A stretch of 64,000 nucleotides of DNA from Desulfovibrio sp. (GTDB taxonomy: Bacteria; Desulfobacterota; Desulfovibrionia; Desulfovibrionales; Desulfovibrionaceae): assembly GCA_016208105.1 (NCBI GenBank), contig JACQYS010000027.1, positions 90,505 to 154,504 on the forward strand, read 5' to 3'. The notes beneath the pieces are model-generated. The model was given only the letters and a program-made list of their open reading frames with translations, was not told the origin of the DNA and searched no databases. Of this stretch, positions 38,527 through 48,770 are shown one piece after another. Within the stretch, counting starts at the first letter, position 1; every line of letters begins with the position of its first letter. A program made the position numbers and the translations under genes.

Positions 38527-38884
38527 AATGGTGTTTGCGGCAGCGGTTCTGAACCTCATGATGCTCAGCAGTCCCGCAACCGCACAAAATTGCGATCGTC
38601 CGGGAACGGTGCAGGAAATGAACGAGTGCGCTACGTTACGATTGCGCGCAGCTGAGCGTGAGATTGCCGAGGTATATGGAGCGTTGCTTGATTCCGAGGA
38701 CAAAGAATTCGTAAAGATATTAAAGGAAGCGCAGGACGCCTGGATGCGCTGGCGGGAAGCTGAAGGCAAGCTGGCCATGAAGACCGTTACGGATCAGACG
38801 CTTGCACCGTATGCGCTAAAGGTCCAGGAAGCTCAGATGACGGAAGACAGGATCAAAGACTTGCGAAGTATCTCAGGACATTGA
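38519..38884 (+). CDS. LprI/DUF1311-family secreted protein
   Basis: 121 residues: signal peptide about 1-22 (SSPATAQ), then DUF1311/LprI domain with CDRPGTVQEMNECATLRLRAAE near 24-45 and KILKEAQDAWMRWREAEGKLA near 65-85 (WxxWRxAE is typical). Some members inhibit lysozyme. ATG 38519 has GGTGAG just upstream; GTG 38510 is an alternative. Last gene of the Mla operon and convergent with rsmB. Confidence 0.83.
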   Translation: MIRMVFAAAVLNLMMLSSPATAQNCDRPGTVQEMNECATLRLRAAEREIAEVYGALLDSEDKEFVKILKEAQDAWMRWREAEGKLAMKTVTDQTLAPYALKVQEAQMTEDRIKDLRSISGH

Positions 38885-38916
38885 TTTCAAAAGAGACATC
38901 AAACCGTATTACGAAC

Positions 38917-40233
38917 CTATTTAGCCCAAACACCTCCCCAGAAAAACTCTCGCAGCCTCACTCCTGATTGAGGTTTGGCGATCTCTACGCATGTAAGACC
39001 CAAAGATTGAAGAAAAGCGTCCTGCTGTTCATTCTCCTGTGGGGTCATGGTGCACGTCATGTAGACGAGACGACCACCAGGTCTGAGAAGGGCGGCGCAA
39101 GAGGAGAGCAGGCCTCTTTGAATCACTACCAAATTCTCGATATCTTTCCTGGTACGTTTCCATTTGGCGTCGGGTCGGCGTGAAAGGACGCCGAGTCCTG
39201 AGCAAGGAGCATCTAAGAGAATAGTGCCCTGATATGAGCTCAATGGAGGGCGAGAGGCATCAGCAGCAAAAAAGGAAGGTCGAGTTAACCCAAGCCGAGC
39301 CGATTCCGTTGCAAGCCCTTTCAGGCGACGCCTGTTGGGATCAGAAGCAAGCACACGTGAAGCATTGCGTTCCAACAAGGCCATAGTTTTGCCACCCCTG
39401 CCGCAGCAGGCATCCCAGATGGGACCAGGCCAGGTCTGATAGCCAAGGTGATGAAGGATGTCGCCTACTGCAGGGGATTGGCGACTGAGCACTCCTTCAC
39501 TTTCCAGCCTGACTACGTCGACCAGCAGAGGGTTCGTGTCTCCTGGGGCAAAACCAGCCCAGGGATACTGATCAAAGATGGTATTCCTGCCAAATGTGAA
39601 GGTCTCAAAAAAGGTTTGGGACTCAGGGTGAGCCGAATTGAACCGGACGCCGTTGATGGGGGGCAAGAGCTGGGTCCCCATGAGTTCTATTGCTTCCTGC
39701 TCTCCATATTCGTTTGCCCAGAGTTCATACAGCCACACTGGGCATGAATACCAGGCGCAAATTGCCTGCAATTTGGAGTGTGAGGAGGACTCGAAAAATG
39801 ACTGCTGCGAAGCTTCTACACCAAGTGCCTGAATACGGCGAAGAACGGCGTTCGCCACATTAGCCTGCGTCTGCCCGAAGCGGCTTTTTACCGCATCAAC
39901 AGCCCAAGAAAGACTGGCGAAAGAAGGAATGCCGGTAAGAACGGTAAGTTCATAAGCAGCAAGTGCGAGAATACGAACGATGAGAGGGTTGGTCTTTTCA
40001 GGCTTATCCAGATGAGCACGAACAAGGTGCTCCATTCGACCCTTAAGACGAAAATAACCGTAGGCAAGCTCGGTCGCGAGTCCTTTGTCGCGAGGATCAG
40101 CAAGAGAGCGAAGAGCGTTGTCCAAAGCCCCCTGTAGATCCTGACCAGGCTTACCGTTCACAGGAAGAGTGTTTTCGATCGCCGTCAGGGCTGCCGCGCG
40201 CGAGGGCGGTATGGGAAAGGGTGAAGAGGTCAC
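38917..40233 (-). CDS. rsmB: 16S rRNA m5C methyltransferase, RsmB-like
   Basis: 438 residues. N-terminal NusB-like RNA-binding helices (about 10-150), followed by a Rossmann SAM-dependent domain: GPIWDACCGRGGKTMALLERNASRVLA near 274-300, LLDAPCSGLGVLSRRPDAKW near 337-356 with a catalytic Cys, and VYMTCTMTPQENE near 394-406 with the second Cys. Methylates C967 in 16S rRNA in E. coli. It overlaps the DUF116 gene by four bases. Confidence 0.9.
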   Translation of the reverse strand: MTSSPFPIPPSRAAALTAIENTLPVNGKPGQDLQGALDNALRSLADPRDKGLATELAYGYFRLKGRMEHLVRAHLDKPEKTNPLIVRILALAAYELTVLTGIPSFASLSWAVDAVKSRFGQTQANVANAVLRRIQALGVEASQQSFFESSSHSKLQAICAWYSCPVWLYELWANEYGEQEAIELMGTQLLPPINGVRFNSAHPESQTFFETFTFGRNTIFDQYPWAGFAPGDTNPLLVDVVRLESEGVLSRQSPAVGDILHHLGYQTWPGPIWDACCGRGGKTMALLERNASRVLASDPNRRRLKGLATESARLGLTRPSFFAADASRPPLSSYQGTILLDAPCSGLGVLSRRPDAKWKRTRKDIENLVVIQRGLLSSCAALLRPGGRLVYMTCTMTPQENEQQDAFLQSLGLTCVEIAKPQSGVRLREFFWGGVWAK

Positions 40234-41048
40234 TTAAGGAGTTGGACTGTAGAGTTCAGCCGGGGAAGAATTACCACAGGTGCGGCTTCAACCTGCAAAA
40301 AATGGCGCAAGGCATGCTCAAGCTGTTCAAGAGGAACATGTGTGTCCAGGCATGGGCCATGCGGCCGGTCGTTCAGAACACCGAAGACGGGAAGAGGATA
40401 GGTGTCCTGGATGCCGCTGGAGAGGTCTCTTTCGCAGGCAACCGCGAGTATGAGTTTAGGCCGCTTCTGGACCACGATTCTGCGGGCAATGGTACCGCCA
40501 GTGGCGATTGCCATATGAACGCCATAGGCTTCGGACAGTGCCAGCAACCCGGTTACCGGGCAGAGGCCGCATCGCTTGCAGTTATTGATATCGTACGTGA
40601 GTCGAACGGAGCATCTGCTGGACTGCAGGCAGTGAGGCAAGAGCAAAAGGATTTCGTGCGGCCTGAAATTCTGACCTTCGCCAAGCACGAGTTCATTGTT
40701 CACCTTGATGAAGGAGTTGCGAACCCGTTCCTTGGAAATACCGAAGATGCGGGCAAGTATGATCATCAGGGGAAGGAAGAGCTTGATGGTAACGCCGCGC
40801 AGACGTTTGGTAAGAGGCAAAGTGCGCCCAGCTGCTACCGAAAGAGCAAGCCCAAGGCTGGCCCAGCCCACAAGAATCATGATGGCAGCGACAATTGCTC
40901 CCCAAAGGGTGGAGGCCAAGGGATGGATGTTCTCGAGGCCGATGGTCGGGACTACCCAAAGCAAAGTGAGAGCAGCGCAGACCACCAGCGAAGAGGCTGC
41001 GATGAGGCCTATAAATAGACGTTTTCTGGAGGACTCGACGATTTCCAT
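40230..41048 (-). CDS. DUF116 membrane protein with Cys-rich domain
   Basis: 272 residues. Two or three N-terminal transmembrane helices (about 10-75), then the DUF116 domain: LLPHCLQSSRCSVRLTYDINNCKRCGLCPVTGL near 136-168 (long stretch by position; key Cys at CLQSSRC and CKRCGLC), LAVACERDL and FGVLNDRPHGPC. The Cys pattern suggests an iron-sulfur or metal site. Function unknown; in this operon it lies between fmt and rsmB. Confidence 0.85.
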   Translation of the reverse strand: MEIVESSRKRLFIGLIAASSLVVCAALTLLWVVPTIGLENIHPLASTLWGAIVAAIMILVGWASLGLALSVAAGRTLPLTKRLRGVTIKLFLPLMIILARIFGISKERVRNSFIKVNNELVLGEGQNFRPHEILLLLPHCLQSSRCSVRLTYDINNCKRCGLCPVTGLLALSEAYGVHMAIATGGTIARRIVVQKRPKLILAVACERDLSSGIQDTYPLPVFGVLNDRPHGPCLDTHVPLEQLEHALRHFLQVEAAPVVILPRLNSTVQLLK

Positions 41049-41107
41049 TCTATGTTCAACCTAATCGGTTTGCGATGAAAAGCAACCTGAGGGCTTGGGA
41101 CAAAAAA

Positions 41108-42097
41108 TTATGAACTGATAAGATCATCAGGTGGCGGGCAGACGAGAGGTGCCCCAGGGTCGAGCTTGCTCAAATACCCGCAAGAGAATGCCGATGCATC
41201 CATGAAATTTTTACCGGACGGCTTTATCGAAGAGAGTCTATAGACCCCATCGACGCAGGCTATGCAAAGAGCCCCGCCAGAAAGCCCCAGGATTGTCCCT
41301 GGAGGCGTGTCAGAGGGAAGGCCATGCGAATAGACTCCAGGAAGCGTCTGGAGCCGAATATGGAGATTTCCGCCAGGAATGGACATGGTAAAGAAGGCGC
41401 CTGGTTTAGGGGACATGGCGCGTATCCGATTATGGACTTCCAAGACGGTCTGGTCCCATCGGATCAAGGTATCATCCTTTGTCAGTTTGGCGGCGTAAGT
41501 TGCCTGAGAGTCGACCTGAGGTTCAGGGGTAACCGGTCCATGCTCCAAAAGCGAGAGCGCCTCCAAGGCGAGTTGGCCGCCAAGTTCTGATAGGCGGTCG
41601 TGAACAGACCCAGCGGTTTCATCAGGACCGATGGAAATGGAACGCTTAAGAAGCATCGGCCCTGTATCCAGGCCGGTTTCCATGCGCATAATGGTGATGC
41701 CGGTTTCTAAAGCACCGTCGAGTATTGCCCTCTGTATGGGCGCAGCACCCCGATATTTGGGAAGAAGAGAAGCATGCACGTTCCAGGGGCCAAGCTTCGG
41801 AATATCGAGAACAGAGCTGGGCAGAATGAGCCCATAAGCAGCAACGAGAAGAACGTCGGGCTTAAGATCCTCTAGTTCGGCAACAGCGGCCGGATCCTTG
41901 AAGTTGAGCGGTTGGAACACCGACAGCCCGTGTTCCAAGGCAAGAACCTTAACCGGCGACGGGGTGCACTTGTGGCCGCGCCCGCAAGGCCGGTCCGGCT
42001 GGGAGTATACCCCCACGATTTCGTGGGACTTGGAAGCCAGAACTCTCGCCAGCGTGGTTGCGGCGAAGTCCGGGGTACCCATGAAGACGATTCTCAA
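41108..42097 (-). CDS. fmt: Methionyl-tRNA formyltransferase
   Basis: 329 residues. N-formylates initiator Met-tRNA. RIVFMGTPDFAATTLARVLAS at the start, VYSQPDRPCGRGHK near 31-44, the catalytic region NVHASLLPKYRGAAPIQRAILDG near 107-129, and the C-terminal OB-fold domain after about 205. It overlaps def by four bases, the classic def-fmt pair. Confidence 0.95.
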   Translation of the reverse strand: MRIVFMGTPDFAATTLARVLASKSHEIVGVYSQPDRPCGRGHKCTPSPVKVLALEHGLSVFQPLNFKDPAAVAELEDLKPDVLLVAAYGLILPSSVLDIPKLGPWNVHASLLPKYRGAAPIQRAILDGALETGITIMRMETGLDTGPMLLKRSISIGPDETAGSVHDRLSELGGQLALEALSLLEHGPVTPEPQVDSQATYAAKLTKDDTLIRWDQTVLEVHNRIRAMSPKPGAFFTMSIPGGNLHIRLQTLPGVYSHGLPSDTPPGTILGLSGGALCIACVDGVYRLSSIKPSGKNFMDASAFSCGYLSKLDPGAPLVCPPPDDLISS

Positions 42098-42609
42098 CCG
42101 TCAGCCTTCCTGGCCTTGAGCCATTTCTTGACCTTGTTGTCGTAGAGGGCGCGCTTCAAGCGGCTGATCCGGTCGATAAAGAGAACGCCATCCAGGTGGT
42201 CGATCTCGTGCTGAAGGCATACAGCCATGACATCGTCAGCGGCGATCTCGACCGGATTGCCGTCAAGATCCTTGGCCTTGACAACGACCTTCTCTGAGCG
42301 CTTCACCTTGGCCCGGAACTGAGCCACGGAAAGGCAGCCTTCTTCATCCTCGACTTCTCCCTCGCGGGAAACAATGACGGGATTGACCAGAAACCTGAGG
42401 TCTGTGCGCTCGTCAGGTCCGGACACATCCACAGCGATCAGGCGGCAACATTCACCGACCTGGGGCGCTGCCAAACCAATGCCGCGTTTCTCATACATGG
42501 CCTCGGCCATATCAAGGGCAAGCTGCTTGATCTCTGGGGTGATCTCCCCAATCTCAAGAGCCTTTTGGGAAAGAATGGGGTTAGGGTATTTAAGTATTTC
42601 GCGAGGCAT
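42094..42609 (-). CDS. def: Peptide deformylase
   Basis: 171-residue metalloenzyme that removes formyl from nascent proteins. All three motifs are present: GIGLAAPQVG near 43-52, EEGCLSV near 89-95 and the metal-binding HEIDHLDG near 134-141. Length matches the family. Upstream of fmt in the same transcript. Confidence 0.96.
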   Translation of the reverse strand: MPREILKYPNPILSQKALEIGEITPEIKQLALDMAEAMYEKRGIGLAAPQVGECCRLIAVDVSGPDERTDLRFLVNPVIVSREGEVEDEEGCLSVAQFRAKVKRSEKVVVKAKDLDGNPVEIAADDVMAVCLQHEIDHLDGVLFIDRISRLKRALYDNKVKKWLKARKADG

Positions 42610-42612
42610 AGA

Positions 42613-44436
42613 CTAAGATTCATCCTTGACCGCGTTTTCCCTGAGCTTGATGCTCAGTTCGCGCAGCTGCTTGGTGGCCACGAAGCTGGGGGCTTCGGTC
42701 ATAAGGCATGTGGCCTTCTGGGTTTTGGGGAATGCGATAACGTCGCGAATGGACTTGGCTCCTGCCATAAGCATGACCAGGCGGTCCAATCCGAAGGCGA
42801 TGCCGCCATGCGGCGGGGCGCCAAACTGGAGGGCATTCAGGAGGAAGCTGAACTTGTCCTCGGCCTCTTTGGCGTCGATGCCAAGAGCCTCAAACATGGC
42901 GGACTGCTTGTCCAGGGTATGGTTCCTGATGGAGCCGCCCCCGATCTCGCTACCGTTGAGAACAAGGTCATAGGCGCGGGCCAAGGCTTTGGCGGGATCT
43001 GATTTAAGAACCTCCAGGTGGCCGTCCTTGGGCGAGGTGAAGGGGTGGTGCTTGGCAACCCAGCGCTTCTCTTCTGGATCGTATTCGAGCAAGGGAAAAT
43101 CAGTGACCCAAAGGGGCTTGAAGACCTTGTCGTCAATGAGGCCAAGGCGTTCGCCCAGCTGAACGCGCAGGTTGCCCAGCGCGGCATTGACCATATCCGC
43201 GGCACCGGCCTGGAAGAAAACTATGTCGCCCACCTTGAGACCAAGGCGCTCTGCCAGGGCATTACGCTCTTCATCGGAGAAAAACTTGGCGATGGGGGAC
43301 TGCCACTCGTTCTCGCGGATTTTAATCCAGGCCAAGCCCTGAGCTCCGTAAATCTTCACGAACTCGGTAAGATCGTCGATCTCCTTGCGAGACATGCTCT
43401 CGCCGCCTTCAACCTTGAGCCCTTTTACGAGCTCGGCCTTGGCGAACACCCTGAGCTCGCAGCCCCGGACGATGTCGGTCACGTCGGTGAGTTTCAAGCC
43501 GAAGCGGAGGTCAGGCTTGTCCAAGCCATAGTCACGTATTGCTTCGTCATACGTTATTCGCGGGAACGGGTTGGGAAGGGCGATGTCCAGGCATTCCTGG
43601 AACAAGGTGCGGACCATACCCTCGGCCATGTCCATGACCTGTTCCTCGTCCACGAAGCTCATTTCGATGTCGATCTGGGTGAATTCAGGCTGACGGTCAG
43701 CGCGAAGGTCCTCGTCGCGGAAACACTTGACGATCTGGTAGTAGCGCTCCATCCCGGCCACCATGAGCAGCTGCTTGAAAAGCTGCGGGGACTGGGGCAG
43801 GGCGAAGAACTGCCCCTGGTTCACCCGGCTTGGAACCAGGAAGTCGCGCGCCCCCTCTGGCGTGGACTTGGTGAGCATGGGGGTTTCCACTTCCAGAAAG
43901 CCGAGGCGGTCCAGATAGCGGCGCACGCTTTGGGCTGCCTTGGAGCGCAAGATGAAATTCTGGGCCAGCTTGGGGCGGCGAAGGTCCAGATAGCGGTATT
44001 TCAGGCGAAGGGCTTCGCCCGCGTCGATGCGGTCTTCTATTGTGAAGGGCGGAGTCTTGGAGGTGTTCAAAAGCTTCCAGTCGTTTACAACAACCTCAAT
44101 TTCCCCGGTAACCATGTTGGGGTTGGCCATCCCCTCGGGACGCGGGCGTACGGTGCCCTTGATTGCCAGCACATACTCGGAGCGCACCACGTGGGCACGC
44201 TCGTGGGCTTCAGGTGCGTGGTCCGGGCTGAATACCACCTGGGTCAAGCCCTCCCGGTCGCGAAGGTCCACGAAGATGAGCCCTCCATGGTCGCGGCGAA
44301 ATTGCACCCAGCCCATGAGGCAAATGTCTGCGCCTATGTCCTTGGCCGTCAGCTGGCAGCAATTGTGGGTCCGGCGCCAATCTCCAAGAGGGTCTGTGGC
44401 GCGGGAGGTCTCGTCGGGGGTCATAGTCTGGTCCAT
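42613..44436 (-). CDS. aspS: Aspartyl-tRNA synthetase (bacterial type; possibly non-discriminating)
   Basis: 607-residue class II synthetase: N-terminal OB-fold anticodon domain (about 20-130, [21 protein letters not shown]), motif 2 [26 protein letters not shown] near 236-261, the bacterial GAD insertion (about 310-430), and motif 3 [28 protein letters not shown] near 545-572. Whether it also charges tRNA-Asn cannot be judged here. Follows hisS by 19 bases and precedes def by 3. Confidence 0.96.
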   Translation of the reverse strand: MDQTMTPDETSRATDPLGDWRRTHNCCQLTAKDIGADICLMGWVQFRRDHGGLIFVDLRDREGLTQVVFSPDHAPEAHERAHVVRSEYVLAIKGTVRPRPEGMANPNMVTGEIEVVVNDWKLLNTSKTPPFTIEDRIDAGEALRLKYRYLDLRRPKLAQNFILRSKAAQSVRRYLDRLGFLEVETPMLTKSTPEGARDFLVPSRVNQGQFFALPQSPQLFKQLLMVAGMERYYQIVKCFRDEDLRADRQPEFTQIDIEMSFVDEEQVMDMAEGMVRTLFQECLDIALPNPFPRITYDEAIRDYGLDKPDLRFGLKLTDVTDIVRGCELRVFAKAELVKGLKVEGGESMSRKEIDDLTEFVKIYGAQGLAWIKIRENEWQSPIAKFFSDEERNALAERLGLKVGDIVFFQAGAADMVNAALGNLRVQLGERLGLIDDKVFKPLWVTDFPLLEYDPEEKRWVAKHHPFTSPKDGHLEVLKSDPAKALARAYDLVLNGSEIGGGSIRNHTLDKQSAMFEALGIDAKEAEDKFSFLLNALQFGAPPHGGIAFGLDRLVMLMAGAKSIRDVIAFPKTQKATCLMTEAPSFVATKQLRELSIKLRENAVKDES

Positions 44437-44455
44437 GAGGCGTGTGCTCCGATGG

Positions 44456-45700
44456 TTACTTGCGAAGATGTTCGATCAATGATGCCTGGGAAACAGTATC
44501 CTGGCTCCCGGCGCTCATGTTTTTGGCAACAACTGTTCCGGCTTCAAGCTCGGACTCACCGAGAATGAGGCAATAGCGGGCTCCGCTTTTTCCTGCCTGG
44601 CGCATCTGGCTTTTGGCGGACTTGGCAGCAAGAGCGCACTCTCCGGTATACCCAGCTGCGCGCAGGGTCTGGGCCAGAAGAAGTCCGGCATCAAGGGCCT
44701 TTTCACCGAGAACAGCCAGGTAAAAATCCAGAGGCACTGGGGCCTGTTCACCCAAGAGCAAAGCCAGGCGCTCCATGCCGCAGGCAAAGCCAACTCCAGG
44801 AAGGTCAGGGCCCCCCAAGTTGCGCACCAGGCCGTCATATCGCCCGCCCCCGGCCACGGCGGACTGCGAGCCGATCTTTCCGGAAGTCACCTCGAAGGTG
44901 GTGCGCACGTAGTAATCCAGGCCGCGTACAAGGCGGGGATTCAGAGTGTAGCCAAGTCCGCCGGCATCGAGTAGCCCGGTCACCGTAGCAAAATGATCCT
45001 TGCAGTCAGCGCATTGGAAATCCGAAATGAGCGGAGCGGAGCGGGTCAGCTCCTTGCATGCGGGCACCTTGCAGTCCAGCACGCGCAGGGGGTTGGTCAG
45101 CTTGCGGCGCATGCAGTCTTCACAGAGCTGGCCCGCGTCGAATCCCCGGAAGTAATCGTTGAGCGCCGCGTGATATGCCGGGCGGCACTCCGGACACCCC
45201 AGTGAGTTAAGTTCGAAATTGAGATCGGCAATGCCCAGGTCCGTAAGGAAATGGGCCAGCATAAAGAGCATTTCAGCATCAAGGTGGGCTGAAGCCGACC
45301 CCAGTGCCTCAACGTCGATCTGGTGGAACTGGCGCATCCGTCCCTTCTGGGGCCGCTCGTAGCGGAACATCGGCCCGGCGCACCAGAGCTTGGTCATCTC
45401 CTCCTGGGCATGCAGGCCGTTCTCCACATAGGCGCGAACCATCCCGGCCGTGGCCTCGGGACGCATGGTCAGCGAACGCCCCTTGCGGTCCGGGAAGGTG
45501 TACATTTCCTTGGAAACCACGTCGGTTTCCTCGCCGATGGAGCGTGAGAACAGTTCCGTACGTTCGAGCACAGGAAGGCGGGCCTCCCTGTAGCCATAGC
45601 GAGTGAAAACAGACCTGGCGGTGCGTTCAAGGTGTTCGAACGCCAGGGCCTGAGCGGGCAGAAGGTCCGCGAATCCTTTGATTTTCTGGATTTTTTCCAT
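44456..45700 (-). CDS. hisS: Histidyl-tRNA synthetase
   Basis: 414-residue class II synthetase. [19 protein letters not shown] near 6-24, motif 2 with [25 protein letters not shown] near 110-134, and histidine-specific motifs [15 protein letters not shown] near 255-269 and [15 protein letters not shown] 45700 has AAGGA six bases upstream; the 18-residue longer frame lacks family similarity. First gene of the hisS-aspS-def-fmt operon with a strong promoter in front. Confidence 0.95.
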   Translation of the reverse strand: MEKIQKIKGFADLLPAQALAFEHLERTARSVFTRYGYREARLPVLERTELFSRSIGEETDVVSKEMYTFPDRKGRSLTMRPEATAGMVRAYVENGLHAQEEMTKLWCAGPMFRYERPQKGRMRQFHQIDVEALGSASAHLDAEMLFMLAHFLTDLGIADLNFELNSLGCPECRPAYHAALNDYFRGFDAGQLCEDCMRRKLTNPLRVLDCKVPACKELTRSAPLISDFQCADCKDHFATVTGLLDAGGLGYTLNPRLVRGLDYYVRTTFEVTSGKIGSQSAVAGGGRYDGLVRNLGGPDLPGVGFACGMERLALLLGEQAPVPLDFYLAVLGEKALDAGLLLAQTLRAAGYTGECALAAKSAKSQMRQAGKSGARYCLILGESELEAGTVVAKNMSAGSQDTVSQASLIEHLRK

Positions 45701-45738
45701 GAGAGATCCTTGGGCCGCAAGCGCCCGGCAAAAGAGGC

Positions 45739-45767
45739 CTGTTAGTCTCAACACCTTGACTTGTCAA
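45739..45767 (-). promoter_or_regulatory. Sigma70-type promoter for the hisS-aspS-def-fmt operon
   Basis: On the minus strand, TTGACA, 17 bases, then TAACAG, about 39 bases before the hisS ATG. The -35 hexamer overlaps the stop codon of the upstream methyltransferase gene. Confidence 0.65.
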
Positions 45768-46489
45768 AAGCTCTTTGTGGGCTGGGCTCCGGCGAAGGCC
45801 GCAATGGGGGTGAGCGGCGGTTCGGCGGTAAGATCAGCAGTAAAAGCGCAATAGGCCCCGATGGGTACGGGTAGCACCAGGCGCCCCAAACCCCAGAGAG
45901 GAAATCCTGTTCTCCAAGTCCAGTATGGACCGGGCAGGACGGAGCCTTCATGGATGGGGAGCAGACCCATGGCCGACCTGGCAAGGGAGCGCATGGACCA
46001 GGGCATGAACCAACGGGCTTGGCTCAGGAGTTTGTGATGCTTGGCCGAGAGACGGTAGAGGGAAAACCGGTTCACATAGCCTACGAGGATCCCTTTCCGG
46101 GCTACCCGGGCCGCTTCCATGAGCACTTGCCGAGGGTTCTCGACGAATTCGAGCAAGGTGAGCAGGGTGACGTAGTCGTAGCTGTCTGTATCGTAGGGCA
46201 GATGGTGGGCGTCGCCGAGGTTGAAATCCGCCTTGCCGCCAAGCCTTTCCCGAGCCGCTTCGAGCATCACAGGAGACTTGTCGAAGCCGGTGACGTCGAA
46301 ACCGCCTCGGTGGAAGAATTCAAGGAAAAACCCCGGCCCGCAGCCGATCTCCAAAAGTGTACGCCCGCGTCTGGGCCAAGCCGATGTGAGCCATTCAAAG
46401 AGCCGGCACTCCTGCGCAAGAGCGTAAGCCCCAGGCGGCGAAGCCAGCCAGCGCTCGTAACGGTCCAGGTCGTGGCGGTCCCAAAGCAT
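45764..46489 (-). CDS. Class I SAM-dependent methyltransferase
   Basis: 241 residues. Motif I LLEIGCGPGFFLEFF near 43-57, motif post-I VTGFDKSP, motif II YDYVTLLTLLEFVENPRQVLMEAARV near 103-128. A UbiE/methyltransf_11-type small-molecule methyltransferase; substrate unknown. ATG 46489 has GGAGG four bases upstream; the 79-residue longer frame is Arg/Gly-rich and unlikely. It is 121 bases after glnS on the same strand. Confidence 0.82.
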   Translation of the reverse strand: MLWDRHDLDRYERWLASPPGAYALAQECRLFEWLTSAWPRRGRTLLEIGCGPGFFLEFFHRGGFDVTGFDKSPVMLEAARERLGGKADFNLGDAHHLPYDTDSYDYVTLLTLLEFVENPRQVLMEAARVARKGILVGYVNRFSLYRLSAKHHKLLSQARWFMPWSMRSLARSAMGLLPIHEGSVLPGPYWTWRTGFPLWGLGRLVLPVPIGAYCAFTADLTAEPPLTPIAAFAGAQPTKSF

Positions 46490-46610
46490 GATGCCTCCAG
46501 GGAGGATCGGTTGGAACGGTTTGGGCGTATGTTTATCCGGGGATCGCCTCCGGCGGCCAAAGGGCTTTGCCCTCTGGACACCCTCTACCGCTTCGCGTCC
46601 GTGCCAGGAT

Positions 46611-48299
46611 CTAGGCCTTCTTCTCCTGCTTGGCCCAGGAATCCCGCAGACCAACGCTTCTATTGAACACCAGCCGATCCGGCCCGTGGTCGCGCCGGTC
46701 AGCCACGAAGTATCCCAGCCGTTCAAACTGGATGAACTGCTCGGGCTTGGCGGCCGTTAGGCTCGGTTCCACCGGGCAATTACGGATCACCTCCAGAGAG
46801 TGGGGATTGACGTAGTCCTTGAAATCCTTGCCGTCTTCCACGTCCATGGGGTCGGGCTTGGTGAAGAGCCGGTCGTAGAGGCGCACCTCGGCCCAGGCCG
46901 CGTGCATAGCGCTCACCCAGTGGATGGTTCCCTTGATCTTGCGCCCGTCCTGGGACCAGCCTCCCTTAGTGGCCGGGTCGTAGGTGCAGCGGATCTCCGT
47001 CACCTCACCCGTGGCCGGGTCCTTCACCACGTCCGTGCAGGTGATGTAATAGGCGTGGCGCAGCCGAACCTCTTTGCCGGGCGAAAGCCTGTGGTAGCCC
47101 TTGGGGGGCACTTCGCGGAAGTCGTCCTGCTCTATGTAGAGTTCGCGGCTGAAGGGGATGCGGCGTGTGCCCAATTCAGGCTTTTCGGGATGGTTGGGGC
47201 ACTCGAAGATTTCCTCCTGGCCCTCGGGATAGTTGGTTATGACCACCTTAACCGGGCGCAGAACAGCCAGTGCTCTCGGGGCGCGATCGTTCAAATCCTC
47301 GCGCAGGCAGGCCTCCAGCATTTCGATTTCCACGGTGTTGGCCGCGCGGGCAACGCCAATGCGATCGGCAAACATGCGGATGGATTCCGGAGTGAACCCC
47401 CTTCGGCGCAATCCCTGGATGGTGGGCATGCGCGGGTCGTCCCAGCCAGTCACGTGGCCTTCGCTCACCAGTTGAATCAAGCGGCGTTTGCTGACTACCA
47501 CGTAGGTCAGGTTCAAGCGGGCGAACTCGTACTGGCGCGGGCGGCTGGGTACGGGGAGGTTGTCCAGCACCCAGTCGTAGAGTTCCCGATTGTTCTCGAA
47601 CTCCAGGGTGCAGATGGAGTGCGTGATGTGCTCCAGGGAGTCCGAAATGCAGTGGGTGAAGTCGTACATGGGGTAGATGCACCACTCGTCACCGGTGCGG
47701 TGGTGGTGGGCGTGGCGGATGCGGTAAAGGGTCGGGTCGCGCATGACCATGTTGGGCGAGGCCATGTCGATCTTGGCTCTCAGAACGCGCGAGCCGTCGG
47801 GAAATTCACCAGCTTTCATGCGCCGGAAGAGGTGCAGATTCTCATCAACCGTGCGGTCGCGGTAAGGGCTGTTGCTGCCCGGTTCGGTAAGGGTGCCACG
47901 GGTCTCGCGGATCTGCTCGGCGGTCTGGTCGTCCACGTAGGCCAGACCCTTCTGGATCAGCACCTCGGCGAATTCATAAAGTTTCCCGAAATAGTCCGAA
48001 GCGAAGTACATGCCGTCGCCCCACGAGAATCCAAGCCAAGTGACGTCGGCCTGGATGGAGTCCACGTACTCCTGTTCCTCTCTGGTGGGGTTCGTGTCGT
48101 CGAAACGGAGGTTGCAGGAACCGCCGAATTCCCCCGCGATGCCGAAATTAAGACAAATGGACTTGGCATGGCCCACATGGAGATAGCCATTTGGCTCGGG
48201 GGGGAAGCGGGTGTGCGGAACAGCGTGTTTCCCGCTTTGGATGTCCTCGGCCACGATGCTGCGTATGAAGTCCAGGTGTTCCTTGCCGGTATCACTCAT
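46611..48299 (-). CDS. glnS: Glutaminyl-tRNA synthetase
   Basis: 562-residue class I synthetase. HIGH-type motif [22 protein letters not shown] near 31-52, [19 protein letters not shown] near 62-80, the KMSKS-equivalent VVSKRRL near 255-261, and the C-terminal beta-barrel anticodon domain. Acquired in bacteria from eukaryotes and present in many deltaproteobacteria. The ATG at 48299 (MSDTGKEHL) has AAGGA eight bases upstream. Confidence 0.95.
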   Translation of the reverse strand: MSDTGKEHLDFIRSIVAEDIQSGKHAVPHTRFPPEPNGYLHVGHAKSICLNFGIAGEFGGSCNLRFDDTNPTREEQEYVDSIQADVTWLGFSWGDGMYFASDYFGKLYEFAEVLIQKGLAYVDDQTAEQIRETRGTLTEPGSNSPYRDRTVDENLHLFRRMKAGEFPDGSRVLRAKIDMASPNMVMRDPTLYRIRHAHHHRTGDEWCIYPMYDFTHCISDSLEHITHSICTLEFENNRELYDWVLDNLPVPSRPRQYEFARLNLTYVVVSKRRLIQLVSEGHVTGWDDPRMPTIQGLRRRGFTPESIRMFADRIGVARAANTVEIEMLEACLREDLNDRAPRALAVLRPVKVVITNYPEGQEEIFECPNHPEKPELGTRRIPFSRELYIEQDDFREVPPKGYHRLSPGKEVRLRHAYYITCTDVVKDPATGEVTEIRCTYDPATKGGWSQDGRKIKGTIHWVSAMHAAWAEVRLYDRLFTKPDPMDVEDGKDFKDYVNPHSLEVIRNCPVEPSLTAAKPEQFIQFERLGYFVADRRDHGPDRLVFNRSVGLRDSWAKQEKKA

Positions 48300-48358
48300 G
48301 GCGGGGTCCTTTTTCACGTATTGGTCAAGCACCTAAAAATAGGGAAAAAGGAGAGCCC

Positions 48359-48381
48359 GGTCAAACCGGGGCGGTTTGACC
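48359..48381 (-). terminator. Hairpin downstream of the Nif11 gene
   Basis: Perfect 9-bp stem GGTCAAACC/GGTTTGACC (48359-48367 and 48373-48381). On the minus strand a CCTTTTTCCC tract begins about eight bases after the stem, so termination is plausible but not ideal. It lies between the Nif11 gene and glnS. Confidence 0.45.
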
Positions 48382-48441
48382 TCCTGGTCATGATTCGCGC
48401 TGCCAGGCAGAACAAGACTTAAGCTGACCGGCAGGCAGGCT

Positions 48442-48648
48442 TCACTCCTTCTTGGGGAGTTGGTCGGTTCCGTGTTCTTCGTAAACCTCCTTCTGCGCCT
48501 CTTTGAATTCCTGTACGGTAAATTCGAATCCCATTTCCTTCAGATAGGCCCAGTTGGCGGCCGGATCGTCGCATTCATTCACGCGGCGGCGAAACTCGGG
48601 ATCTTCTCGCATCCGCTTCATATATGCCTTGGCTGAGTCAATACTCAT
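48442..48648 (-). CDS. Nif11-domain small protein
   Basis: 68 residues matching the Nif11 family: MSIDSAKAYMKRMREDPEFR, then AANWAYLKEMGFEFTVQEFKEAQKEV. Nif11 domains occur as leader peptides of ribosomal natural products and also as stand-alone small proteins. Here there is no Gly-Gly cleavage site and no Cys/Ser/Thr-rich core, and no maturation enzyme nearby, so a stand-alone role is more likely. GAGGTG precedes the ATG. Divergent from the selenocysteine methyltransferase. Confidence 0.78.
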   Translation of the reverse strand: MSIDSAKAYMKRMREDPEFRRRVNECDDPAANWAYLKEMGFEFTVQEFKEAQKEVYEEHGTDQLPKKE

Positions 48649-48770
48649 GTTTCACCTCTGTGTTCCGTGTCGGTAAGGCTAAGGTGTTTCGGAAAAAAGG
48701 CAACCTGGTCAGGCTATTTTGTCATATCAAGAAACTTGATTGGTCGATGCCTATACGATAGAGCACCCCT

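Noticed and set aside
43018..44568. Long open frame on the plus strand opposite aspS
   Set aside because: It is the antisense shadow of aspS; no ribosome site and no recognisable domain.
46800..48422. 540-residue plus-strand open frame opposite glnS
   Set aside because: It mirrors the glnS codon pattern and has no domain; a high-GC shadow.
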